In this document: positions 1 through 7,655 of the stretch, piece after piece
Numbering within the stretch: the first letter of the stretch is position 1
Layout: the number at the start of each line of letters is the position of its first letter
DNA from: Ruminococcus flavefaciens
GTDB taxonomy: Bacteria > Bacteroidota > Bacteroidia > Bacteroidales > P3
Direction of reading: 5' to 3'
DNA length: 64,000 nt
Assembly: GCA_023667315.1 (NCBI GenBank)
Contig: JAMPAI010000003.1
Location: forward strand, 186,001 to 250,000
Program-made: the position numbers and the translations under genes
Notes under the pieces: model-generated
Told to the model about the DNA's origin: nothing
Databases searched by the model: none
What the model saw: the letters and a program-made list of their open reading frames with translations, nothing else

Positions 1-626
1 AAATCCGCAAGGTGAGTTATGATGGCGCTTTCGAGATCCTTTTCGTAAAAGGCGGCCTTGCGTTCCAGTCCCAGGAATTCCAATACCATAGGCTCCTTGA
101 TGATTTCCTGCGGGCTTTGCGGAATGCGCTCCTTGCGCGCCACGGCCAGCACAGCCTCCTTGTCGTTGCTGAGAAGCAGTCGCTCGTAGAGTTGGGAATT
201 GATCTGCCGTTCGGTTTCCCTTGCCGTCCAACCGTTATTGACGGATTCCAACTCGTAATATTTGCGTTTGTCGGGGTCGGAAATGGAAATGAGCATCTTG
301 TATTGCGACCAGTTCAATTGCGTCCGCAGTGCGGACGCAATTGGATAAAGCCTGTAGAATTGCCGACTTCTCTCTAATTGTCTCACGGTAAACCCGCTTC
401 CGTATTCGGGTTCCAAGGTTTTGGCAAGGTTCCTTATGAGGTATGAACCGTAATCGGCACGTTCCTTGCCCGCTTGCTCTTCGTCGAATATCCGTCGCCC
501 GATATTCCAATACATCTGCACGCGGCAGAAATCGACGCTCCGCACGGCATTCCGTCGGGCTGTATCGATAATGCGTTTTATATCATCCAAGAAAACATCT
601 TTCGGAATGATTGCACTTTTTTTCAT
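1..626 (-). CDS. DUF1016 (YhcG-type) PDDEXK nuclease, 3' end cut by window
   Basis: Reading the minus strand from the ATG at 626 gives an open frame running off the left edge (208 codons visible), beginning MKKSAIIPKDVFLDDIKRI. It contains the DUF1016 N-terminal signatures YWNIGRRIFDEEQ, then YGSYLIRNLA, GSGFTVRQLERSRQFY and LNWSQYKMLISI. The C-terminal PDDEXK nuclease part lies outside the window. The family is common in Bacteroidales beside restriction, integrase and phage-type genes; a nuclease role is known from family fold, its biology is poorly settled. The upstream element at 672-704 is shared with the next minus-strand gene. The frame has no interruption in the visible part. Confidence 0.88.
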   Translation of the reverse strand, partial: MKKSAIIPKDVFLDDIKRIIDTARRNAVRSVDFCRVQMYWNIGRRIFDEEQAGKERADYGSYLIRNLAKTLEPEYGSGFTVRQLERSRQFYRLYPIASALRTQLNWSQYKMLISISDPDKRKYYELESVNNGWTARETERQINSQLYERLLLSNDKEAVLAVARKERIPQSPQEIIKEPMVLEFLGLERKAAFYEKDLESAIITHLAD

Positions 627-671
627 CGTATCTTTTTATGGTGTTTTGGCAATGCCGCTTTTCAGGCTTGC

Positions 672-704
672 CTATATAAAGAATGTCCGAATACAGATTT
701 TTAT
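672..704. repeat. Upstream repeat element, copy A
   Basis: About 33 bases (CTATATAAAGAATG..CCGAATAC..GATTTT..AT) that recur at 1368-1399 with two substitutions and one single-base gap. Copy A ends 45 bases before the DUF1016 start; copy B ends 50 bases before the ORF6N start, in the same orientation. The matched spacing suggests a shared promoter or operator rather than chance. I see no good TAnnTTTG box inside it. Confidence 0.6.
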
Positions 705-720
705 ACGAACGCCACTCAGA

Positions 721-1317
721 CTATTCCACCGTGTCGGGGCGGTCGGGTTCCTTTCGGCGTTTGACGGTGTATTTCAGTTTGCCGATGAAGAAGTTGACTT
801 CAATCTCGGCCGCAGCCTCGTAGGGTTGCAGGTCGGGCATCACTATATCGGAGAGGGTTTCTCCGAAGCGTTGAATCATGGTTTTTTGTTCTTGAGGCGC
901 GACATCGCCGTTCTGTAGCGTGTTCTGCATAGAGAGAAGTTCTTGTTTCAAAGACCTAACCTTAGCAAAGGTCTCCACGATAAGCAAGGTGGCCTGCGTG
1001 GCGGTCGGGCTTTTCAAGATGGTGGCCAGCATGTAGAGGCCTTTTTCGGTGAAAGCGTGGGGCATTACGGGGGAAAATTTTAGGGAGGAAAGGTGGTCGA
1101 AATTTTCGACCACCTCCTGTTTTTCAGTAGATTGTAGGTCGAAAACATATCCTTTTGGAAATTTTTCGGGGTTATTCCTCACCGCTTCGTTAATGCGTTT
1201 GGTCTCCACCCCGTAGATGGTGGCCACATCGACGTCCAAAAGGACATATTGCCCTCGAAGGGGGATGATTTTGTCTTGAATGTTGAAGACGGGGAGCGGG
1301 TTGTTGATCTTTTTCAT
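721..1317 (-). CDS. ORF6N domain protein
   Basis: 198-residue protein from the ATG at 1317 (MKKINNPLPVFNIQDKI); the longer frame adds 14 residues with no support. The N-terminal 90 residues fit the ORF6N domain (a KilA-N-associated DNA-binding module of phages and Bacteroidetes): RGQYVLLDVDVATIYGV, TKRINEAVRNNPEKFP, then VMPHAFTEKGLYMLATIL. The C-terminal part is helical with no assigned domain. The family is presumed to bind DNA; function in bacteria is unclear. It lies downstream of a repeat element also found before the DUF1016 gene, which hints at joint control. Confidence 0.85.
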   Translation of the reverse strand: MKKINNPLPVFNIQDKIIPLRGQYVLLDVDVATIYGVETKRINEAVRNNPEKFPKGYVFDLQSTEKQEVVENFDHLSSLKFSPVMPHAFTEKGLYMLATILKSPTATQATLLIVETFAKVRSLKQELLSMQNTLQNGDVAPQEQKTMIQRFGETLSDIVMPDLQPYEAAAEIEVNFFIGKLKYTVKRRKEPDRPDTVE

Positions 1318-1367
1318 ATGTTTGATTTTTCTTAATTCCGGTGGTCGACTCTCGCACACCGGGGTTA

Positions 1368-1399
1368 CTATATAAAGAATGCCCGAATACGGATTTTAT
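1368..1399. repeat. Upstream repeat element, copy B
   Basis: Second copy of the element described at 672-704, here upstream of the ORF6N gene, about 50 bases from its start codon and in the same orientation relative to the gene. Confidence 0.6.
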
Positions 1400-1461
1400 C
1401 GAATACTTTGGAGAATTGTCTTGGGTAAATTGCAGAAAACAAGCAAGAAAAAGTTATCAAC

Positions 1462-1663
1462 AGGACGGTTCCGTTGTGATGCCGGAGAATGAATTTCCCA
1501 AGAGGTTTTCGCCCTCGGACGGCAGGCCTATCGTTACGTTCGTCGTTTCGGGGGCATACAGTTGATAGAGGAAAACTACGACATCATGCATACACTCAGT
1601 TTCGACGATGCCGTGGACGGTCTGGCCAATTATTGCCGCAGACAGGGAGGGCTCTTGCAATGA
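1462..1663 (+). pseudogene. DUF3791 relic, frameshifted
   Basis: The stretch matches the intact DUF3791 gene at 6955-7179 over roughly 200 bases, ending at the same codons (GGGCTCTTGCAATGA). A one-base deletion near 1515-1520 (CCCTCGGACGGCAGG against CTTTCCGGGCGGCAGG) breaks the frame, and the 5' end is poorly conserved. The DUF3990 partner that overlaps the intact copy is absent: similarity stops a few bases after the stop codon. This is therefore a decayed copy of the small-protein half of a DUF3791-DUF3990 module. The remaining 120 bases to the next gene show nothing I recognise. Confidence 0.75.
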
Positions 1664-1784
1664 TTCGTCTATCTTTATAACGTAAGAAGTCGGAATTTAT
1701 CGAACTTACCCACGGATAAACCCCACCTGAGTTTCTGTGTTGCTATGCCTTCCGTATTTACTGTCGGCCTAAGCCAAACCAACA

Positions 1785-2222
1785 TTAAATATTGGGGTTT
1801 TCAAAATTTTGCACTACCTTTACCGCAGAGTCGAGCGACTTTCTAACGTCAGCGGGGATACTGCTGTTTAGGGCGTCTCTCGACTCTTTCTTTTCTAGCA
1901 ACCATCTCTCCATCTTTGTCTTGTCGGCATAGTCCATCAGGTTTTCGTTTATCCAATAGAGAATGTTGGAGGTATGTCTTGGATGCAGACTCCGCACACT
2001 GTTCACCCAAACCTTGCCCTCTTGCCTATTGGTCTGCAAGGCCACCACGAAGTTCTTGTCGCCCTGCCGCAACTCAGTAAGGATGACGTGGCTTCCTATG
2101 TGGGTGGCGCTGCGGAACACCGCCAGAGGGTTTTGGATGACCTGCGGCAGGTTCTTCACTTCCAGCAGGTTGAACGGATGGTTCTCCTGGTTCGATTTAT
2201 GCAGCAGGCGGGCGGCGGCCAT
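1785..2222 (-). CDS. MuF-C-like C-terminal domain fragment
   Basis: 145-residue frame from MAAARLLHKSNQ. The frame is open further upstream, but that part lies antisense to the RelB-like gene and has no coding character. The sequence NPLAVFRSATH, HVILTELRQGDKNFVVAL and HTSNILYWINENLMDYADK resembles the C-terminal domain of MuF-like proteins and large mobile-element polytoxins of Bacteroidetes, normally the tail of a much longer protein. Here it stands alone, so it is either a detached domain gene or a remnant. A TACCTTTA box lies just upstream on the minus strand. Family assignment is from remembered patterns and is moderate only. Confidence 0.5.
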   Translation of the reverse strand: MAAARLLHKSNQENHPFNLLEVKNLPQVIQNPLAVFRSATHIGSHVILTELRQGDKNFVVALQTNRQEGKVWVNSVRSLHPRHTSNILYWINENLMDYADKTKMERWLLEKKESRDALNSSIPADVRKSLDSAVKVVQNFENPNI

Positions 2223-2327
2223 TTCTACTTTCAACGAAGTTAAAGGTAGCAAAAGTCGAGAGCAGAAGCAAATTTGTAAGACCGCGAAAAGTTTTAGACC
2301 TTTGCAATACCTATTTACTGCATTGTC

Positions 2328-2531
2328 ATGAACGAGTATATTTTGAGGGTGGAGGATAAGAGCCTTCTTTCCGCCATAAAGAAAATGTTGGCTTTGTTGC
2401 CGGGCGTAACCTTGCTGCCGGTAAAAAAAGTTCGCAAAACCGGTATGGACGAGGCGCTGGAAGATGTGTCCGAGGGTCGTGTCTATTCGGCTTCGAGTGT
2501 TGCCGATTTTATGTATCAGATGAATCATTGA
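2328..2531 (+). CDS. RelB-like antitoxin of a YafQ module
   Basis: 67-residue protein (MNEYILRVEDKSLLSAIKKML) directly upstream of a YafQ-type toxin. Small antitoxins of RelE/YafQ pairs in Bacteroidetes have this length, with an N-terminal DNA-binding strand-helix part and a C-terminal toxin-binding helix; here the tail VYSASSVADFMYQM would be the toxin-binding part. Its stop codon ends two bases before the toxin ATG, so the two are co-translated. Upstream at about 2320 a GACCTTTG box is close to the Bacteroidetes -7 consensus. Assignment rests on context and size. Confidence 0.75.
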   Translation: MNEYILRVEDKSLLSAIKKMLALLPGVTLLPVKKVRKTGMDEALEDVSEGRVYSASSVADFMYQMNH

Positions 2532-2533
2532 CA

Positions 2534-2815
2534 ATGTATTCCCTTAAGTATACAGGCTCGTTTAAAAGAGACTACAAAAAGTGTGTTAAACGAGGGCTTC
2601 CTGTACGGGAAATCGAAAAGGCACTCAATTATTTAGTGGAAAAAGGCGGGCTCCCCGAAGAATATAGTCCCCATAAATTACACGGCAATTACGAAGGAAA
2701 ATGGGAGTGCCATTTGAATGGCAAGAATAGCGATTGGTTGATGGTGTGGGAGCAAAACGATACGGAATTAACGCTCTTGATGCTACGTACGGGTACGCAT
2801 TCCGATATATTCTGA
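2534..2815 (+). CDS. YafQ family RelE-type mRNA interferase toxin
   Basis: 93 residues from the ATG at 2534. The TTG three codons earlier overlaps the antitoxin stop and is not needed. Family signatures are clear: SFKRDYKKCVKRG near the N-terminus, SPHKLHGNYEGKWECHLNG in the middle and LMLRTGTHSDIF at the C-terminus, including the histidines and final phenylalanine typical of YafQ/RelE ribosome-dependent mRNA endonucleases. Length is typical of the family. It forms an operon with the antitoxin at 2328-2531. It is intact as far as can be seen. Confidence 0.92.
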   Translation: MYSLKYTGSFKRDYKKCVKRGLPVREIEKALNYLVEKGGLPEEYSPHKLHGNYEGKWECHLNGKNSDWLMVWEQNDTELTLLMLRTGTHSDIF

Positions 2816-2852
2816 AAATTTCCTTTCCGAAGAGTTTTCGGGAAGAAAACCA

Positions 2853-2884
2853 CTTGTAAAACTGCCGTAAAGCCATTACCTTTG
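2853..2884 (+). promoter_or_regulatory. Promoter of the butyrate kinase operon
   Basis: CTTG at 2853-2856, a 20-base gap and TACCTTTG at 2877-2884 match the Bacteroidetes sigma-ABfr promoter (TTTG, 19-21 bases, TAnnTTTG). It leaves a leader of about 55-60 bases before the buk start at 2948 and shows that the longer upstream frame is not the true start. Confidence 0.7.
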
Positions 2885-2947
2885 CCGCCCGTGCGCGTAA
2901 CGCGCTCCTTTCAGCCGAATTTTAACATTAAAACAACTATAAGACTT

Positions 2948-4027
2948 ATGGCCTCTGTTAAGGTATTGACCGTAAATCCCGGTTCGACATCAACCAAAAT
3001 CGCTGTATTCGTTGACGAAAACAACGTTTTCCAAAAGAACATCAAGCACAGCGCCGAAGAATTGGCTCCCTATGCCGAAATCACCGACCAGTTCGCGTTC
3101 CGCCGCGATATGATCATCAACGTAATCAAGGAAGAAGCCAAGATGGATATGTCGGAATTCGACTACGTGGTGGGCCGTGGCGGTTTGGTCAAGCCGGTGG
3201 CTTCGGGTATCTACGAAGTGAACGAAGCCTTGAAGAGAGACCTCCGCGCCGGCGTTACCGGCAAGCACGCCAGCAACCTGGGCGGTCTGATCGCCGCCGA
3301 CCTGGCGCAGATGAGCGGCAAGGCCAAGGCCTATATCGCCGACCCCGTGGTGGTTGACGAGCTGGACGAAGTGGCCCGCATTACCGGCCATCCCGCGTTC
3401 AACCGCGTTTCGGTGTTCCACGCCCTGAACCAGAAGGCCATTGCCCGTACCTATGCCAAGGAACACGGCAAGAAATACGAAGAGCTGAACCTTATCGTGG
3501 TTCACTTGGGCGGCGGTATCAGTGTGGCCGCCCACCGCAAGGGTCTGGCGGTGGATGTGGACAACTGCCTGGACGGCAACGGCGCCTTCAGCCCCGAACG
3601 CAGCGGCAGCCTGCCCTGCGGCGAGTTGATCGACGCCTGCTTCAGCGGCAAATATACCCAGGCGCAGCTGCGCAAGATGGTGTGCGGGCAGGGCGGTTAC
3701 GTGGCCTATCTCGGCACCAACGACGCCTACGAAGTGGAACTGCGCGTAAAGGCCGGCGACGAAAAGGCCGCCTTGATCGAACAGGCCATGATCTATCAGG
3801 TGTCCAAGGAAGTGGGCGCCCAGGCCACCGTGTTGAAAGGCAAGGTGGACGCCATCCTCATTACCGGTGGCATCGCCCGTGGCAAGGACTTCGTGGAAGC
3901 CATCAAGGAACGCGTTTCGTTTATCGCCCCCGTGTTCGTATATCCCGGCGAAGACGAAATGAAGGCCTTGGCCATGAACGCCTATATGTTGCATAAAGGC
4001 GAGATAACCGCCAAGATTTACGCCTAA
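2948..4027 (+). CDS. buk: Butyrate kinase
   Basis: 359 residues from ATG 2948 (MASVKVLTVNPGSTSTKIAVF). It catalyses butyryl phosphate + ADP = butyrate + ATP in the cytosol. The acetate/propionate/butyrate kinase (ASKHA) fold is shown by NPGSTSTKIAVF at the N-terminus, HVRG-like GRGGLVKPVASGIYEV, SVFHALNQKAIA, VVHLGGGISVAAH and LITGGIAR near the C-terminus. Length fits butyrate kinases (about 355) rather than acetate kinases (about 400). The start sits about 60 bases after a good promoter. It is 33 bases upstream of an ADP-forming acyl-CoA synthetase and probably co-transcribed; no phosphotransbutyrylase is visible in the window. A branched-chain acyl kinase activity cannot be excluded. Confidence 0.93.
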   Translation: MASVKVLTVNPGSTSTKIAVFVDENNVFQKNIKHSAEELAPYAEITDQFAFRRDMIINVIKEEAKMDMSEFDYVVGRGGLVKPVASGIYEVNEALKRDLRAGVTGKHASNLGGLIAADLAQMSGKAKAYIADPVVVDELDEVARITGHPAFNRVSVFHALNQKAIARTYAKEHGKKYEELNLIVVHLGGGISVAAHRKGLAVDVDNCLDGNGAFSPERSGSLPCGELIDACFSGKYTQAQLRKMVCGQGGYVAYLGTNDAYEVELRVKAGDEKAALIEQAMIYQVSKEVGAQATVLKGKVDAILITGGIARGKDFVEAIKERVSFIAPVFVYPGEDEMKALAMNAYMLHKGEITAKIYA

Positions 4028-4060
4028 TCGGAATCCCTCCAACCCAAAAGCATTGCAGAA

Positions 4061-6124
4061 ATGATAGCAGAACAGTTATTCAAGCCCAAGTCGATTGTAG
4101 TCGTGGGCGCTTCGGAAGACACTTCCAAGCCCGGCGGTAAAATCGTGAAACATATCGTGGACGGCAAGTTCAACGGCCCCGTCTATACCGTCAATCCCAA
4201 GGCGGACACCATTCAGGGCTTGCCCTGTTACCGCAACGTGCACGATTTGCCGCAGGTGGATCTGGCCGTGATCGCGGTGGCGGCCAAGTTCGCCCCCGAG
4301 GCCGTCAAGGTGCTCACCGAAGAAAAGAATACCAAGGCTGTTATCATTATCTCGGCCGGTTTCGGCGAAGAAGGACCCGAAGGCAAGGTGCTCGAAGACC
4401 AGATTGTAGGCTACTGCAACAAGGTGGGCGCGGCCTTGATCGGCCCCAACTGCACCGGTATCCTTACCTCGCACCACCACAGCATTTTCTCCACCCCCAT
4501 TCCCGAATACGACCCCCAGGGCTGCGATTTCATAACCGGCAGCGGCGCCACGGGCGTGTTCATTCTCGAATCGGCCATTCCCGCCGGCCTGCGTTTCGCC
4601 AATATCTTCGCCGTGGGGAACTCCGCCCAGCTGGGTGTGGAAGAGATACTGGAACATCTGGACGAAACCTTCGACCCCAAGACCAGTTCGCACGTAAAGC
4701 TGCTTTACATCGAGAATATCCGCAATCCGCAGAAACTGCTCAAGCACGCCCGCTCGCTTATCGGCAAGGGCTGCCGTATCGCCGCCGTGAAGGCCGGTTC
4801 TTCCGAAGCCGGAAGCCGCGCCGCCTCCTCGCATACGGGTGCGCTGGCCTCTTCGGACGTGGCCGTCGATGCCCTCTTCCGCAAGGCCGGTATCGTACGC
4901 TGCTACGGCCGTCAGGACTTGATGACGGTGGCCTCCATTTTCCAGCTGCCCGAACTGAAGGGCAAGAACATCGCCATCATCACCCATGCCGGCGGGCCTG
5001 CGGTCATGCTTACCGACGCCCTTTCCAAGGCCGGACTGAACATTCCCAAAATCGACCCCAAGAAGGCGCAGCCCCTCAAGGAAAAACTGTTCCCCGGCTC
5101 CTCGGTGGCCAACCCCATCGACTTTCTGGCCACCGGAACGGCCGAGCACCTGGGTCTGATCATCGATGCCTGCAACAACGACTTCGACGAAATCGACGCC
5201 ATGGTGGTTATCTTCGGAACGCCCGGCCTGGTGCGCATCTTCGATGTCTATCAGCTTTTGGACGAAAAGATGAAGACCTCTAAGAAGCCCATCTATCCCG
5301 TGCTTCCCGCCGTGGTTACGTCCAAGGAGGAAATCGACGAGTTCCTGGGCAAGAATCACGTGAACTTCGCCGACGAGGTGGTGTTCGGTTCCGCCTTGGG
5401 CCGCGTGTTCTACACGCCCAAGCCCGAAGACGACAGCATCAGTATGGACGGCGTGGACAAGGCGGCCATCCGCAAGGTAATCGACGGCAATCCCGACGGC
5501 TACCTCGCCCCCGACCAGATACAGATTCTGCTCGACTCCTGCGGCGTTCCCCGTGCCGGCGAGGCGGTGGTTGCCACGGCCGAAGACGCGGTGGCTTCCG
5601 CCGAAAAGTTAGGCTATCCTCTGGTGATGAAGGTGGTGGGACCCGTGCATAAGTCGGACGTGGGCGGCGTGGTGCTCAATGTAAAGGACGCGGCCACGGT
5701 GCGCGCCGAGTTCGAACGCATGATAAAGATCAAGGACACCACCGCCATCCTGATGCAGCCCATGCTCTCGGGTATGGAAATCTTTGCCGGGGTCAAGTAC
5801 GAACCCAAGTTCGGCCACATGATCCTCTGCGGCCTGGGCGGTATCTTCATCGAAGTGCTCAAGGACGTGAAGTCCGGCTTGGCGCCCCTTACCGCCGCCA
5901 CCGCCAAGACGATGATCGAAGGCCTGAAGGGTTACAAAATGCTGCAGGGCGTACGCGGTCAGGAAGGCGTGAACATCGATGCCTTCGTCCGCGTGGTCGA
6001 ATCGCTCTCCAAGCTCGTGGCCGTGGCGCCCGAAATCCAGGAAATGGATATCAACCCGCTCTTGGGCAACGCCAAGGGCGTGGTGGCCGTGGATGCGCGT
6101 ATCCGCATCGAAAAGAGTAAATAA
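4061..6124 (+). CDS. Acyl-CoA synthetase (ADP-forming), fused alpha and beta
   Basis: 687 residues. Domain order: CoA-binding Rossmann domain (IVVVGASEDTSKPGGKIVKH, residues 12-130), a succinyl-CoA-ligase-like domain carrying the phosphohistidine motif SSHTGALASSD near residue 257, a second ligase domain (IAIITHAGGPAVMLTDAL), and a C-terminal ATP-grasp domain from about residue 475 (YPLVMKVVGPVHKSDVGGVV; EMDINPLL near the end). The family converts acyl-CoA + ADP + Pi to acid + CoA + ATP, conserving energy during fermentation; acetyl-CoA is the commonest substrate but aryl or branched acyl-CoA also occur. It follows buk and is ended by the hairpin at 6142-6179. Substrate cannot be read from the sequence. 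Confidence 0.9.
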   Translation: MIAEQLFKPKSIVVVGASEDTSKPGGKIVKHIVDGKFNGPVYTVNPKADTIQGLPCYRNVHDLPQVDLAVIAVAAKFAPEAVKVLTEEKNTKAVIIISAGFGEEGPEGKVLEDQIVGYCNKVGAALIGPNCTGILTSHHHSIFSTPIPEYDPQGCDFITGSGATGVFILESAIPAGLRFANIFAVGNSAQLGVEEILEHLDETFDPKTSSHVKLLYIENIRNPQKLLKHARSLIGKGCRIAAVKAGSSEAGSRAASSHTGALASSDVAVDALFRKAGIVRCYGRQDLMTVASIFQLPELKGKNIAIITHAGGPAVMLTDALSKAGLNIPKIDPKKAQPLKEKLFPGSSVANPIDFLATGTAEHLGLIIDACNNDFDEIDAMVVIFGTPGLVRIFDVYQLLDEKMKTSKKPIYPVLPAVVTSKEEIDEFLGKNHVNFADEVVFGSALGRVFYTPKPEDDSISMDGVDKAAIRKVIDGNPDGYLAPDQIQILLDSCGVPRAGEAVVATAEDAVASAEKLGYPLVMKVVGPVHKSDVGGVVLNVKDAATVRAEFERMIKIKDTTAILMQPMLSGMEIFAGVKYEPKFGHMILCGLGGIFIEVLKDVKSGLAPLTAATAKTMIEGLKGYKMLQGVRGQEGVNIDAFVRVVESLSKLVAVAPEIQEMDINPLLGNAKGVVAVDARIRIEKSK

Positions 6125-6141
6125 TCTTCAGTATATAATGT

Positions 6142-6179
6142 ATCCCGTGTATGGTGCTTCCGTGCACGGGATTCTTTTT
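6142..6179 (+). terminator. Rho-independent terminator after the acyl-CoA synthetase
   Basis: ATCCCGTG (6142-6149) pairs with CACGGGAT (6165-6172), followed by TCTTTTTG. It closes the buk operon; the next gene starts 30 bases further on. Confidence 0.8.
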
Positions 6180-6208
6180 GTCCGTTCAAACCCCAAACCG
6201 AACCGCTC

Positions 6209-6907
6209 ATGAAACTTACCTATCGGGACCTGCTGCTGCTCTTGCTCGTGGTGGCGCTGTTCTTACCCTTTTTCCTCTCGCAGGGACTGTATCACGCTTA
6301 CTTGGATTTCAACGCGCGCCACGCCGTGTTTCTGGGCGGGGTGAAGTTCGCGGTGCTTTCCACGATAGGCGAGGTGCTGGCCTTGCGCATCCGTACCGGC
6401 TCTTACACGGGCTTGAAAGGCTTCGGCGTATTCCCCCGCATGGTGGTGTGGTTCTTCCTGGGTGCGTGGATCGTGATGGCCATGCGCATCTTCGGGGCGG
6501 GCGCGCCGCTCCTGGCCGACTACGTGTTCAATGCCGAGGGCGGGATCGTCGCGGCCATGGCGGGTGGCATCAGTTTCTACAAGTTCGTGGGCGCGTTCTT
6601 TATCTCCCTGTTGCAGAATACCGCTTTCGCGCCCGTGTTCATGACCCTGCACAAGATTACCGACACCCATATCATGAACTGCGGCGGCACGCTGCGGGCC
6701 TTCACCACGCCTATGCGGGTAGGGGAGATCATGGCCGGCATGAACTGGCGGGTGCAGTGGTCTTTCGTGTTCAAGAAAACCATTCCCTTCTTCTGGATTC
6801 CGGCGCACACCGTAACCTTTATGCTCCCGGGCGAATATCAGGTGCTTTTCGCCGCATTCCTCGGCATTGTGCTGGGGGTGATCCTTGCCTTCGCCGCCAA
6901 CAAATAG
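6209..6907 (+). CDS. Multi-spanning membrane protein, possibly Mpv17/PMP22-like
   Basis: 232 residues with at least five hydrophobic stretches (about residues 8-25, 42-55, 78-95, 110-130, 205-230). The last third, WRVQWSFVFKKTIPFFWIP followed by AHTVTFMLPGEYQVLFA, recalls the C-terminal region of Mpv17/PMP22 proteins (two W/P-rich segments before a last membrane helix), but I hold this loosely. It stands alone between a terminator and the DUF3791 gene. No enzymatic motif is visible. The start at 6209 puts the first transmembrane helix right at the N-terminus as expected. Confidence 0.75.
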   Translation: MKLTYRDLLLLLLVVALFLPFFLSQGLYHAYLDFNARHAVFLGGVKFAVLSTIGEVLALRIRTGSYTGLKGFGVFPRMVVWFFLGAWIVMAMRIFGAGAPLLADYVFNAEGGIVAAMAGGISFYKFVGAFFISLLQNTAFAPVFMTLHKITDTHIMNCGGTLRAFTTPMRVGEIMAGMNWRVQWSFVFKKTIPFFWIPAHTVTFMLPGEYQVLFAAFLGIVLGVILAFAANK

Positions 6908-6954
6908 GCGAGTGAAAACGGGAATTGCCGCGAAAATCGTGTAACTTTGTGGGT

Positions 6955-7179
6955 ATGAAACCTGACTTTTGCGATATGGCGGAATATGTTGTAATGTTGG
7001 TGAATGAATTTGCCAAGCGGTTTTCTCTTTCCGGGCGGCAGGCGTATCGTTATGTTCGCCGTTTCGGAGGCATACAGTTGATAGAGGAAAATTACGACAT
7101 CATGCATACGCTCAGTTTCGACGATGCCGTGAACGGCTTGGTTAGTTATTGCCATAGGCAGGGAGGGCTTTTGCAATGA
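6955..7179 (+). CDS. DUF3791 protein, first gene of an ART-type module
   Basis: 74 residues from ATG 6955 (MKPDFCDMAEYVVMLVNEFAKRF); ATG 6976 (MAEYVVML) is the alternative. TAACTTTG at 6942-6949 fits a -7 box, which would put transcription start at about 6955 and so favour 6976 if it is the real promoter. DUF3791 proteins are short helical proteins recurrently encoded before DUF3990. The stop overlaps the DUF3990 start (ATGA). Likely the antitoxin or partner, by inference. A frameshifted copy lies at 1462-1663. Confidence 0.85.
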   Translation: MKPDFCDMAEYVVMLVNEFAKRFSLSGRQAYRYVRRFGGIQLIEENYDIMHTLSFDDAVNGLVSYCHRQGGLLQ

Positions 7180-7655
7180 TTCTTTATCATGGCTCGAATA
7201 CCCCGGTTTACACGGTGGATTTGTCGAAATCGCGCACGAATAAAGATTTCGGCAGAGGGTTTTATTTATCGGAACAAAGGGAACAGGCCGAAAAAATGGC
7301 ACGTTTCAAGACGCAGACCGAAGGAGGAGCCCTTTCCATCACAGCGTTTGATTTTGCTGATTCGGCATTGCAGGACGGTACGTTGAATGTAAAGGTGTTT
7401 GCAGCCTATTCCGAAGATTGGGCAAAATTTGTCTTGGAGAATCGGAAAAACGGATCACTCACGCAAATACACAACTTTGATATTGTGTATGGACCTATTG
7501 CCAACGACAAAGTGGGGGCGCAAATCAGAAAGTTTGAAAACGGAGACATCGATTTTTCCGAGTTTTTGGAAAAGTTGAAATACATGCAGGGAATTACTTT
7601 CCAATATTTTTTCGGCACGGAAAAAGCGTTGGCTTTTTTGAAAAGATTGGACTAG
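7176..7655 (+). CDS. DUF3990 protein, predicted ADP-ribosyltransferase-like toxin
   Basis: 159 residues. The N-terminus MILYHGSNTPVYTVDLSKS, the block NKDFGRGFYLSEQREQAEKMA and the later FDIVYGPIANDKV are hallmarks of DUF3990, assigned to the ADP-ribosyltransferase superfamily: YHGS supplies the NAD-binding H/R position and GFYLSE the next strand-turn. The third catalytic residue cannot be assigned by eye. Members occur in Firmicutes and Bacteroidetes next to DUF3791. The gene overlaps DUF3791 by four bases and is followed with no gap by another small gene, so all three should be co-translated. Toxin activity is inference. Confidence 0.85.
   Translation: MILYHGSNTPVYTVDLSKSRTNKDFGRGFYLSEQREQAEKMARFKTQTEGGALSITAFDFADSALQDGTLNVKVFAAYSEDWAKFVLENRKNGSLTQIHNFDIVYGPIANDKVGAQIRKFENGDIDFSEFLEKLKYMQGITFQYFFGTEKALAFLKRLD

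Noticed and set aside
2990-4042. 350-codon minus-strand frame antisense to butyrate kinase
   Set aside because: It mirrors the codon usage of buk; composition (His/Gly/Val-rich) and lack of any motif or promoter show it is a shadow.
4076-5359. 427-codon minus-strand frame antisense to the acyl-CoA synthetase
   Set aside because: Same reason; the plus-strand protein has all catalytic motifs in order.
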